NCBI GenBank assembly: GCA_025024175.1
Contig: QCXZ01000003.1
Location: forward strand, 124,001-188,000
From: Rhyzopertha dominica
Taxonomy: Eukaryota > Arthropoda > Insecta > Coleoptera > Bostrichidae
DNA: 64,000 bases
Direction: 5' to 3'
Shown here: one piece after another, positions 44,650 to 58,400 of the stretch
Numbering within the stretch: the stretch's first letter is position 1
Layout: each line of letters starts with the position of its first letter
The notes under the pieces: model-generated
The model's database searches: none
What the model saw: only the letters and a program-made list of their open reading frames with translations
Told to the model about the DNA's origin: nothing
Position numbers and translations under genes: made by a program

Positions 44650-47600
44650 TACTAGAATATGTTTTAGATATATTTTTTTTGCATTTTTATTAACAACTCT
44701 TTTATGTTTTCAGGTATGATGCTCACAAAGATAACAATTCCTCAGCTTTTACTTAGACAATTCTTATAATTTTTTTAACTTATTACTAGCATTAAGCCAA
44801 CATTCAACATCAAATACAGAAATCGTGATATAATTAAGCAACAAAATTTGCCAATGTACCTCATTGAAGAATTAGCATAAAGCGATTTATCCGTAGGATT
44901 TAAAAAATCAATAGTTGAAATTAGAACATTTTCTGCACGATATTCAAAACTATTTTAGATAATTCAAATTAACAGCATAAAAACATATATCTATATTTTT
45001 GAATTAATATGTTTCTCGGTTTTTTGGAAGTTCATTTTATAAAAAAAGATCAAGTTTTAATGTATGACACGTTATTAATTCTTCGCTCTTCTCCTCAGAC
45101 ACAAATACGGTTTTTTTATATATAATACTCATTGATTAATTCACGGTTTAATTCCTTTATGTGGGCATTATAAAATGAACTTTCTTAAACTCGAGTGCAA
45201 GATTATATTTTTGTGCAAGTAACTCTAGAATAGACCTAGCAAAAGCAGCGGGTTTCTGTATTGTATAGTCAACAGCATTTTGGGCTGTGTTTAGGTGTAT
45301 TAGATATCTTAGTATGTTAGCTGTAAATATTGTAAATTTTGAGATAACTGAGATCATACCAAAAACAAAGTCGCTTCTATAGTTATTGAAACATTCTAGT
45401 ATAGGGATGATATTAACATTATATTTATGTTTTTACATCATTATCTGAAAACACACATTTTTGTGCAGTTTGGTATACTTCTAAGAAATTAATAATGTTT
45501 ATGTAACCTAGCTGAATATTTACAGTACATATTTATTTTTTATATACATACATGTAGTAAAATGTCAAGTCATTTCTGTATGTCATAATTTAAAAATCAT
45601 GTAACATAATACAAAAAATAGAGTGGGCTCCTAACATCAGTTGTGTGTTGGAGAAAATGGTTGAGATGGTTTTTCTTGGAGTGTTCTCAGTGGATGTACA
45701 TAATTATCAATAAGACTTATATTTAAATTGAACTGTGAGTATTAAATTGTATTTTTGTTGTGTATTTTTTTATCATTTATTATTATAAGCACAGTTTCAA
45801 TAAACGTTCAATTATATGAGTGGGTGTTTTTTTAACAACATTATTATTTTTTTTTAATTTTCTTCATCAGGTTGTTATGGAAATGCACACTTACTTTGGT
45901 TTTAAATGGATTGAATGTGAAATAGAATTCCTTTGATTAGGTGTAGCGTTGTTAGTAGTTTGAATAAACTGCTTCTGAATTAAGTATTTAAAAAAATAAC
46001 AAATTTTCAGTTTCCAAGAAATCAGGAAATTTTTTTGAGTTTCTATTATTTATGTATTTATTGTTGAAATTACCTTTCATTAAATGAAATTTAAAGATAA
46101 CTTCATTGCTCAAAACGTAATACGACCATTTTTTTCCAAATATTTGCATGAGACACGCACCTCTCTGGACAAGATCGTAAATGAAGAATTGGTATAAGAA
46201 ACAGAAAATTCGGTGTTTATAGATTTTGTTAAAAATGACTTGTTTTGAAAATACAGCCAAACCCATTTTTCATTTCTCTTAATCTTATGAAATATTCTGG
46301 AACGACTTCCTTGAAAGCAATAGAAACTAACTAACTAGAAAAGACATAGAACATAATATTGACAAGAGTATTGTTGAAGCATCATCGAAAATGAAAGGGA
46401 TTTTCACCCTCTTATTAATGATGATTATGACAGTTCATGAAGTCATTATAGTGGAATTAGATCCATCAGGAAACAGCACTTGTTTAAAAAATATTGCTTT
46501 TCTTTCTACTTTAGAGCTCTCTGACTAAACGCTAACCTTTTTTGGAAATCAACATCAGTTAATTATTGATGATGCTGAATTTTATACTATGTGATAAAAG
46601 CATGCAAGAGACATGTGTCTAAAATGCACACATCGTCCAAGCTAAAAGCAATCACGTCGGATAGCATTGCTGCATAAGTTGAATTTGATTGTTGTTTAAT
46701 ATGGATATCAATTATAAGAAATTTTTATCAACAAAGCAGTTATTGGCCATCCAGTGAGAATAAGTATAAATATTGTTGAAATGTTCTTGTGTTTCAAAAT
46801 AGAGGTATTGCCAAATTGGCCCGTCTCCTTTCCCTTCCCGTAATTTTACTAGGTTTAAGAACTTCCGAGTTCTTTGTCGACTACGTTAAGTATTCAAGCT
46901 TATTAAAAAAATTAATCAAGAAGGCGAAGCTATTGACCACTCTTTGAAAGTAAGTATAAATACTGTTGAAAGTTTGTTTTGTATGACGCTAAAGGCTAAA
47001 GTATAGACATTTACTACGAAGCAAATGGTTATACTGTGCTAAAGGTGTCCTCTCCCTCCAGCAATTTTACTGGATTTAAGACATGTAGCCTTTATATGAC
47101 CTTTGCGCATTCCATCAACATGAAGAGGAATTTCGGAAAATTATAACATTCCCTTGAGTTTTAGAGCAGAAAATAAACACTTGCAAGATTCTGAATCAAC
47201 TGTTTGACTACCAAAGACTGTGGTAGTGGCGAATATATGGGGAACCTGCCATTACCAATATTTCCATTTTCTATTAAAGGTCAAAGCATTGTTGCTATAT
47301 CAGAAACTGGAAATTTTTAAACTGGTAATGATAATAAAACAATAATCTTAATATAATCATTAAGTTTATTATTCAATTAAAGGTATAATGAATTGCTGTA
47401 ATTGAATAGTAATGCCACATAAGTTGTATTTATATTTTAGGAATTGTTAAAAGTGCCTTTTCATTGCTTATTTCGTTACTACAAACAGCTTTAGGTCAGT
47501 GGCAGCTCGTCAGGTGGAATCTGCACCTATCTAAAATGATATTAACAAATTCTAGTAAACATAATATATTCAAAAATGCAAAGAAGCGGCTGTATCTTGA

Positions 47601-49457
47601 AAACCCTCCAAACTATCGCTTCCAAGAAAAAATTTTTTGGATAAAAATGTACCAGATAAATTCACAGAGTGGTACAAAACAAAAAAAAGCAAAATGGTCC
47701 CTTATGCTATTATATTGACCAACTGTGTTATTAGATGGTAGACCTATCTTCCTGACAGATATAATAACAGCGCTGTACTTCACAAGCATAAGAGAATGCC
47801 ACTTTAAATTGAACAAAAAGTTATTAACTATCTTCTCTACGAAGTATTTCAGATACACTTATTGAAACTTTACGGGTGTATTAAACGGACGCCCGCAAAA
47901 TGGATGAAAAAACCGCTTCAGTTTTTTTGATGCATATTTTAAAATCAGACTAACTAAAAGCTAATATCACAGTAAAACACTGTCATGGTCTCTTGGTACG
48001 AAGTTGGGAAGAATTAAAGATTGGTAAAGCGTGCTTTAATGTTCCTATCATAATGTTGTATATTGCATATACCTAGCGGTTTTTGCCCAAGTATGCGCGC
48101 GAGTCTGGCCTAGTACCTATAAGTACTTAAGTAGCCTTTGCTATATGCTATATTCACGTTCACGGACATAATTATGTTTACATGTTAAATTTATTTGGAC
48201 AGGCACCAAAATTTGGACAGAATAAAATTGTTACTACAGATATGAGACGGTTTCCTAATTTTTGCTTGGAGCCGCCTATTCTAAAAATACTTTCGGCATT
48301 CGGCAGCTGATGGTAAAAATAGGTTTCACCACTCAGTACGCTGACAGAACGATGCTGTGTGTGAATTCAACCAATGTAAAAATTTAATCAAATTAGGGTA
48401 ATGTCGTGTGGCATAAAGTTTTATTATCTGTAGTAGTCTAATAGTGATTTATGGGCGCCAATGTAGCATTGTAGTTATTGCATAACGCATATTTGAGTGT
48501 TGAACGTCAGTGCTTATTTGACGCATCATAATTGCACTTTTCTTAACTCCTTTAAATTTAATACTTAATATTTTTAACGCATCAGAAAAATTTAATTAAA
48601 AGACGCATCCTGAACCGCACTATCGGATTGTTGTATAGATATCTTTTATTACTCTCGATTTATTACATTTTTTGTACAGAATAATGTAGATACCTACTAG
48701 AAAATGATTTTCCTAAAAAGTAGGTAAATCCAATACGACCTTGAAAAATTATCATAAATCTTGTAAACAGAACACTATCGCCAACAGCGTATGCTCGATA
48801 GTAGCCGGCAGAACGTCGCGTGCATTTTGCATTGTTGCGTTGCCAGAAGGCAGAAAATAAAAATAATGTATTAATACAAATTTATTTGCTAAATCTCGCA
48901 AGAATGATAATATTCCTAACTATTTGCTGACAAGTTATAACCATATGATTGTACTGGCGTAAGTAATCCATATTTTTTAAAGAAAACATCTTTACTCGAA
49001 ACAGTTAGAACATAAAAAATATTTAGTTAAACGGTTGTTTATGACGCTTTTATCGATGCATTTATAAGTAAAATAGTTTATGGTGAATTGCAATATATAA
49101 ATCTGATGCTTAAATATCTATTTCACAGTTATTTTTAAATTTGTGTAGCGATATTTATGGATCTATTAAGTGAGAAAGAACAATTACGTAAAAATTCATA
49201 TCTATCTAAAAGATTGTCTTGTTGATATGTATGGATACGGATATAAACCACACCAAAATGATCGTATCTATAATACAACAAATTATGTAAGGAACTGGAT
49301 TTTGTAGTCAGCTTTTCACTAAATTTGCCCATTCTGGCTATGCCGCTTGATTGCAATTGTGCGCTTGATTTGAATTCTGCGCTAATGCATCGCTACATAA
49401 GCACCTTGATTGTTTTTCTTTTTTTTTAGTTGTAGTTTTTCCGGCTAAGCCCCCACA
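44650..49457. other. Intergenic region upstream of the ryanodine receptor gene
   Basis: No gene recognised. A diverged direct repeat is visible: about 46,752-46,866 and 46,946-47,085 share AAGTATAAATAxTGTTGAAA and AATTTTACTxGxTTTAAGA blocks. The frame at 47,464-47,718 is protein-like but matches nothing I know. The last kilobase should contain the RyR promoter and any 5' UTR exons; none could be placed. Confidence 0.5.
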
Positions 49458-52400
49458 ATGGCAGAGGCAGAAGGGGGCTCTGAACAGGACGATGTTTCGT
49501 TCTTGCGAACGGTGAGGTCCTCTCGTTTGTTAGATTACGTTGCGGTAATTCAAAATATTTTTTTTTTGTGTTGCAGGAAGACATGGTATGTCTCTCCTGT
49601 ACAGCAACCGGGGAAAGAGTATGTCTCGCTGCAGAAGGCTTTGGTAATCGGCACTGCTTTCTGGAGAACATCGCTGATAAGGTACCTATTGCTTTCATTA
49701 TTTTTTCTACAGCCAAGTGGGGTGACCAGTTGCAACCTGAGAAAAAAGAGGATCTTCGAGGGTAGCATTGATTATTACAACACAACCAAATATGTATTAA
49801 ATATTTTTTAGAATATTTAAGTAGGTACAGTATTAAAAACACAATTGATAAAATAAACACAAAAATATAAAAAATACATTTAAGAATATTTTTGCAAAAA
49901 ACAAATTCAGTTTATTTCTTTAAATTATTGGCAAACCGAAACCTTAATTTTGTAATTAAATTGTGTAATTATCACGACTTTAACAGTAGAAGCACAGAAG
50001 TGTTCTTTTGTCTGCTTCTTTTGTCTGATCTGCCGATCAACCAAAATACAAATGTTTTGTGGTTATTATTTAAAATATAACAAATATATCGAAAGGGGAC
50101 TTTTTCTAAGATTTGCAAAATAAAAGACNGGAACTTCACTTTTAAAGTTTTAAGTTAACTCTGACTGTCTTTTACAGAATATTCCACCAGATTTGTCGCA
50201 GTGTGTCTTTGTTATCGAACAGGCACTATCAGTTCGAGCGCTGCAAGAGCTTGTCACCGCTGCTGGCAGCGAAACTGTAAGTGATTCTCATATCTTATTT
50301 CATAATTAATAATACTTACACATTAATTGTGACTTATCCTTTTGCTCATAAGTGCTGTATAAAATTATTGTTGGGACGGAAGTTTTTATTTGTTAATTGT
50401 TTTCTCTGTAGTGAGTGTTAGGTAGGTACAAGATAAATATAACAGCAGATTGTTAGGATGTTTTATGCTTTTGTATGAAATAATTATTTGAATTTTTTTC
50501 AGTACCTATGTTTAATTTTTCTTCTGTCTGCACTACATTACCATTTTTTCTTAAGGGAAAGGTCATCAGAATTATCAAGCCAAGTATTATTACTAATTAG
50601 AATTTCTGATGATTTTTATAACTGTTAAATTTTTTAATTGTTTTGAGGAATTAACAACAGTATTAGAATGTTACCTAACAGCACATCACAATCACTAAGT
50701 TGAAGAAAATTTTATAATTCATATAAGTATTTGTTATTAGATTTACTTAATGCTAACTTGAACTGCACTATCATATCCCACAGCAACAGTTATTGTTGAA
50801 CGTATGATATAAAATAATTAATACAAAAAAGCATTAGTTATATTTATATCTAATCTAAACACTATTAAATTTAACAATAACAGTTAATATAGTGTTTTAA
50901 TAGAATATTCCGCTCTTTTTAATATGCTCACTTATTGAATACCTAATTTCCATTGTTCTCATTTGCATGGTGATTTTGCTTTTTCAGGAGCAGGATTCAT
51001 TAGTAAGTAAATAATACCGTCGTTGCTAAAAGGTGTTGTAGACTTCAGTATAACTTGCATGCATATCTTGATGGAGTAAACTGGTCTCAGTCTTGATCAT
51101 ATATTTTCTACTGTTTGTTTTGCCTAATCTAACTTTCACAATCTGTGCAATAATTCTGTGTATTATGATGCTGCTTCTTCATTATGTAAACATTATACCT
51201 GTGCATATCTTTCATCACTACTAACTTTTGCTGTAATGCAGGCGTCATATGTTTTGGCAAAGGCCCCAGATATCATATCGTCATATTATTTGTGCATTTA
51301 GTAGAGAGTTACTTCTTTATACACTTCATTAAAGTTGTGTTGTATTAATAGTAAAGTTTTTCAGAGATCGGCGATCCGTACTTGTTTTATGCTTTGAATT
51401 TTCACAAGTTATCTTACTATTTGGAGAAACCAGACCTGAATTGAAAAGATTGCTGCTTTGTCCTGCTGATGTTAATAAAGTAGTAACATAGGCAATTCTT
51501 TACTAAACATAGGAAGTTAAAATTTAATTTGATGCACTCTATCAATATTACCACCTAGAGGTTGTTAGAAACTCAACTGTTCCCATAGAAATTATCAATT
51601 AATTTTTTACTTTTTGCTTTTCTGGAATACAATTCAACAAGTGTAGAAATATAGTTATAATACTGATATAGACTAGTCTTTTGTGTTCACCCATTATCAT
51701 TCATGATCTAAAAATGACCTAAATTAAATGATAATAACAATAACTCTAACTTGTACATATTCAACACTGTTTATGGTAGTCTTAGCTATGTACGAAGGGA
51801 GTATTATAAGCAGACTAACATAAATGGTAAGCATTAATATTACTTTCAGGGTAAAGGTGGTACTGGTTCGGGTCACCGTACATTGCTGTATGGTAATGCC
51901 ATTCTTTTGAGACATCTCAATAGTGATATGGTATGGTAGTTGATTTTATTTATTTCGTTATATCTAATTAAACTTGTTTTGCAGTATTTAGCCTGTTTGT
52001 CGACCAGTTCAAGCAATGACAAACTTGCTTTTGATGTTGGTTTGCAAGAGCATAGTCAGGGCGAGGCGTGTTGGTGGACAGTACATCCAGCAAGCAAGCA
52101 AAGGTAACCTCACCGGTCGATTAGGAATACCATAACGATATTTCGATACTGTCAAAGTATAAATACTTTGGCTATGGTACTGAAGACGCAATACTTTCTG
52201 TTAATAATGTTGGTATATGGGGTATAAAAATGCTTCATTATTATTTTTCTCAATCACACCCCATTAGAATTGCAGATATGATAATGATGGCTTCGATTTC
52301 TTTCCCATAAAGTGTATGTGTGGAATTCAAATATCCACTAATAAGGAAATTCTACCTATTCACATTATTAATTAATTGAACCTGGATGATGTCAAGCTCT

Positions 52401-55400
52401 TCTATTCTTACAATTTTCTAAGTTTGGTACAATAAAACTTTTTGTTTTCTAAATGCAGTGTTCTTACATCAACGAGAATCGGAAAAGGCCTGAAATGTTA
52501 CTTCTGAAACATGAGAAATACACCAAACTTGATAAGAAAACTACGTGTGTATGAAGCATGGTTGATGCAAATAACTGCTGAATACTGCAACCTACAAGGA
52601 TACAACCTTGCCAGTGGATATACAAGACAGTAATCTAGCCATTGCTTCAAAAACCAAATTCATACAATTTATCTGAATAGGATTTCTTGGACTGTCTCAA
52701 GAAATACACTGTGAAATTGAAGCCTGTGAAGTGAGACTGATGAATGTGATGATAGTGTATCTCTCTCCCTTAGTAACTCCAGTCTTTAGAATCTTTATAA
52801 AAATTTCCAAAAACTATTGAACGTGCTAGAAAAATACAAAAAAAAAATTCTGTACTTAAGGTGATTTCTACTTGGATATTTAAAAGACAAAAAATGTTAA
52901 CTTTGGTAAAATTTTATGGTCAATAATAAAAACTTTAGTCAGCTTCATTAATAATTTTAGTCATGCTTCCAAGGTGATAGTTTTCAAAATTGTCTCTTTT
53001 CTGATCAAAAAGGCATTTGTGTATAGACCATAACAAACTGGCATCAGTTACTAAATAGTTACTACATAATTATCTCCTAAATACTCTATATAAACATATT
53101 CCACAAAAATCTAAAACCAAGCAAAAATCAAGCAAAAAATTGTTTAAAAAAAACTGAAAAGAATGAGAAACATATAAAATATACTGACAGTGCCTTTTCT
53201 GAAAACTATATTTTGTGTAAAAGATTGCAGTACTGGTTCACTTTATAATTTCATGGCAATCTTACCCTTACTTTTTTATTCAATTTTTGTTTTTCTAATT
53301 GAATTTGTGTTTTAACTACTAGGCACAATTATTATGATTTCATCTTTCTTTATTTTTCATTGAAGATTTGCCATGCTGTAGAAAGTACTTTTTTTGTAAG
53401 CCGTCTGTTTTTCTCGGTTTGGATTAATTTATTGTACTAATAACTAACTTTACCTAATAAACTGTATCTCTTTTAGATCTGAAGGAGAAAAAGTCCGTGT
53501 AGGTGACGACTTGATATTAGTTTCAGTAGCAACAGAGCGATATTTGGTAAGTGGTCTTAATTTCTCGTATGTGCTTTACCAAATCATTTTTTTCCACTTA
53601 GCATACAACCAAGGAAAACGAAATATCTATTGTAAATGCCAGTTTCCACGTAACACATTGGTCCGTCCAGCCTTACGGAACCGGCATGTCCAGAATGAAA
53701 TATGTAGGCTACGTTTTCGGGGGGGATGTTCTACGATTCTTTCATGGTGGGGACGAGTGTCTCACCATACCGTCTACGTGGTCTACGGAAGCCGCTCATA
53801 AGTATGCCAACATTTGACGTTGTCTTTTGCTATTGTCAAGCACACGTTGCTTTTTTCACAGCATAGTGGTTTACGAAGGCGGAAGTGTGATGTCACAGGC
53901 TAGATCTTTGTGGAGATTGGAATTAGCCAGAACCAAATGGGCAGGCGGTTTCATCAACTGGTACCATCCCATGAGAATTCGACACCTTACAAGTGGTAGA
54001 TATTTAGGCGTGAATGAAAACAATGAACTTTGTTTGCTTAGCAGGTAAGCTAATATAATTAATTATTATTGATAGAACATGTTGTTGATGACTTCATGCT
54101 GTTTCCACTGTGATAAGGGATAGTTTTGAAATGGAAGTTTTTTTGTACAATGTGAATCCTGAATTGAAGAAGATAAATATTTAAACCAACTAATATTAAA
54201 ACCTGGTATTTGCTCTGGCTACTACTGTTTTTATGAAGCAAGATCTAGCTTCAGTATCCATTTTTTTTTCAGTAAAAGAGAACTTCTCCTTCTTTTGTAA
54301 TGTGTGTAAATTTATGGTTTTGCAGGGATGAGGCGACCACTGCTTCTTCCACATTTCGACTGAGACAAGAAAAGGTCGACCAAAAGGTTGTACTTGAAGA
54401 TAAAGATCTGGAGGTGATTGGTACACCTATTATAAAGTATGGTGATACAACAGTCATTGTCCAACATTGTGAAACTTTACTGTGGTTGTCCTATAAAGTA
54501 AGTACTGTTGCTTTATTTTTATTTGATATGGAAATGTAATAAAAAGGGAATTTATGATTAGAGAGTGGGGGTATAAGGAATAGAATGCATCATTTAATTT
54601 AATAGCTGAGGATACAATTATTTGCTGTTAGCTATTGTCCGCACTTTGTCCATCTGTCACTCATAGCTTGAGGACAACTAAATAAATTAGGCTGGTGGTA
54701 AAGGTCTTAGCTTAAGAATTATTAATAACATGTATATTTTTTTACTCAAAATGAAATTAAACACAAAAACATGTTGTAGGTACTTTTTTCAGTATTAAAA
54801 TTACAAAACTAGAAAAAACTGTGATTCTCTAGTTTTCTTTATCATTAATTATAGCTAAACTTCGCCTCATTTGTTATTGTGTACTCAATAAATAAAGGTA
54901 TTATTATTATTATCTCAACGATACAAAGAAAATGTGCAAAAATCTCTTTCGACAAAAAGGCTATTTTAATCTCGTTTTCCCACTCTTTCTCTAAATTACC
55001 AATGGGGCAAGAATCACCCTGCAAAAAAATAATATATTTAAATAAATCTTCAGAAAATATTGAAGTATTTTTTTATATTAAACAGACATATTTTAAAGCT
55101 GCCAAAATGAATTTGTTATCCAACACAGCAACCAACCTTAAATAAACCTAGAAATTGGACGGTATTGTACAAATTTTATATCAGTGTATTGGTGAAAAAT
55201 TAAGTCCCTTATCTTTTTATTAAAGATACCAAGAGCTGCAATTCAATTTCTATTTTTTAAATATGTTTTTTTAGTCGTACGAAACAAAGAAAAAAGGTGT
55301 CGGTAAAGTTGAGGAAAAGCAAGCTGTACTTCATGAAGAAGGAAAAATGGACGATGGCCTAGATTTCAGCCGAAGTCAGGAAGAAGAATCGAGAACGGCC

Positions 55401-58400
55401 AGAGTCATTCGAAAGTGCAGCTCTTTATTCATGCAGTTCATCAAGTATGCAGCCATCCTCCTTATTATACTAAGGCACTTCTTTAATCTGAGTTTCATTT
55501 TTGCAGTGGTTTAGAGACCCTTCAGATAAACAGGAGACACTCGATGTTNTTCGCATCAATGAACTTAAACGAAATGGTCATGTGTTTAGAAGATTTAATA
55601 AATTACTTTGCTCAGCCTGAAGAAGACATGGGTAAGATTGAGCAAATCAAGATTTGAGAAATTTTATTCATATTGTAACCTTTTGCTTATAGAACATGAA
55701 GAGAAACAAAATCGATTACGAGCTTTAAGAAATCGACAAGATCTCTTCCAGGAAGAAGGCATTTTAAATTTAATCCTAGAAGCCATAGACAAAATAAACA
55801 TTATCACTTCTCAAGGTTTCTTAGCTGCACTTGCCGGGGACCAGAGTTGGGAAATGATTTCAATGTATCTTTATCAGTTGCTAGGTAATTTTAGGAATGT
55901 GGAATGAAGTGTACAAGAGGTGATGTTCCCGATTCTTTTTTTCAGCTGCAATTATAAAGGGAAATCATACAAATTGTGCTCAATTTGCCAATTCAAATAG
56001 GTTGAACTGGCTGTTCTCACGACTTGGATCTCAGGCATCCAGTGAAGGAACCGGAATGCTGGATGTATTGCACTGTGTTCTTATTGATTCTCCGGAAGCT
56101 TTGAATATGATGAGGGTGAGTACAGAAGCTACTATATGATTCTTTTAAGACATGATTGAATAAGAACACAATAAATAAAATGTTCCACCCCGTGTGAAGA
56201 AATGTCTCCACACTTGTTGTTTTGTTTCAACATCAAGTTTGAACACTCCAGCTTGTGTTCTTACTTCAGCTACCCATGCAACACCATCTTTTCCAGGAAA
56301 GGTCTTAATTATTCTACCAAGAGGACAGCACTTTCTCTGTAAATTGGAGTCAGCAATACACACTATGTCACCTTCTTTTAGATTTATGGTTTCTTCTAAC
56401 AACTTTTTTCTTCGGTTTAAATATTCTTCTAACAATCTTTTACAAAATTTATTTGAAATTTTCTGGGCATTCCTCCACTGTTCCTTTAGAATATCACATT
56501 CACTCTCATCTCCCGGCAGGTAAGTATTGCTCGAGCCAATTAAACAATTATTTGGTGTTAACACTTCTGGTGCATCAGGATCCACAGGAATATATGTCAG
56601 CTGTCTGAAATATAAAACTGACTCAATTTCCACAAGTGTTTCTTCCTTTGGAACAGGTTCTTTTAAAGCACCATCTATTCTTATTAGTCCTTTCCAAACA
56701 CCTCCCATATGTGGTGCACTAGGAGGATTAAAGTGCCACTTAATTCTCTTTAGAGACATTTCTTGTTATCATGATCAAATTTTTTAAAGTTTTGCAAAAG
56801 TTCATCTTTATTGTTCAGAATTATAAGTATAATGTTGTACTCTATACTGTTTTTTCCAGGATGAACATATAAAAGTTATAATTTCCCTACTTGAAAAACA
56901 TGGCAGGGATCCGAAGGTATTAGATGTATTATGCTCACTTTGTGTTGGTAACGGTGTAGCTGTCCGAAGCTCTCAAAACAACATCTGTGATTTTCTACTT
57001 CCTGGTAAAAATTTGCTTCTACAAACTCAATTGGTGGACCATGTTGCTAGGTATGATAAGATACATTTTTTCAGAATCTGTTGTCACTTTTTATATTTCA
57101 GTGTGCGCCCTAACATATTTGTTGGCCGAGTGGAAGGAAGCGCCATATATCAGAAGTGGTATTTTGAGGTAACCGTTGATCATTTAGAACAAAGTACCCA
57201 CATGATGCCGCATCTGCGCATAGGATGGGCAAACGCAAAAGGGTTTGTTTCTATTGATTTTTACAAGTTTTCAGTATCAATAAGTGTTGATGTTTGTTGT
57301 GGTAGATATGTGCCATATCCTGGTGGTGGTGAAAAATGGGGAGGTAATGGCGTGGGTGATGATCTCTATTCTTACGGATTTGACGGTGCCTTCTTGTGGT
57401 CTGGAGGTAGAAGCACTCAAGTGGTCAACAATCCTAAGGAACCCTACATTAGAAAGAGTGGGTGTATTTTTTATTATTTTTGTGTGAAGAACTGGCTTGT
57501 TCTCCAGGCATGATTTCTGAAAAGATTTGGCAGCTTGCTGGAATGATAGTACATTGATGAAAGTAAACATCTTCCTGCTTTTCAGAGAAAATTTTCATAA
57601 ATATTTAATATATTTAAACTTTTTAAAACTAGTGGTATTATTTTTTGAATTGTTGCTTTTTTAAATTCTGTACATATAAGTTGTAAATCATGTGTAATAT
57701 TGTAAGAGACAGTTTAATTTCGAACTCTTGAGATACTATTTTACACAATAATATGATTGTATAAACCGTGAACTCTTCTTTCAGATGATGTCATTGGATG
57801 TGCCTTGGACTTGACTGTACCTGTGATATCTTTTACCTTCAATGGAATACCAATTAGGGGTAGCTTTCGTAATTTCAATCTTGATGGGATGTTCTTCCCT
57901 GTCATAAGTTGTTCTTCTAAACTTAGGTATTTAAGCAGTAAAACATTCTCGACATCTATCCAAAGTAGTATTTTTTCAGCTGTCGTTTTCTCTTGGGTGG
58001 GGATCATGGTCGTTTAAAATACATACCACCTGAGGAATTTTCTCCACTTGTAGAAAGTTTGTTGCCTCAACAAATCTTGAGCCTTGAACCATGTTTCTAT
58101 TTTGGAAATCTTAATAAGTGTGTGTTAGCTGGGCCACTTCTGGTAGAGGATGACACTGCCTTTGTGCCAAATCCAGTTGATACTTCAATGGTAACTTATT
58201 AAATAAATAATGTGCTTTTAGTGTTTTTATTATTGCAGCATTTGCAGATTTTAATTGGACAGTTAACTACTAGTATCACAGTCTTGTTTTGGACAACTTT
58301 TTGATTTTTATATTTAGTTACAGTTTTATTATTTATTACCAACAGATTTTTAATATCTGTTGTTTTGTTTTTAATCGAGCCAAAGTTTTCGGAGGAACTA

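Noticed and set aside
54196..54457. Minus-strand frames at 54.2-54.5 kb
   Set aside because: Antisense shadows of RyR exon 9.
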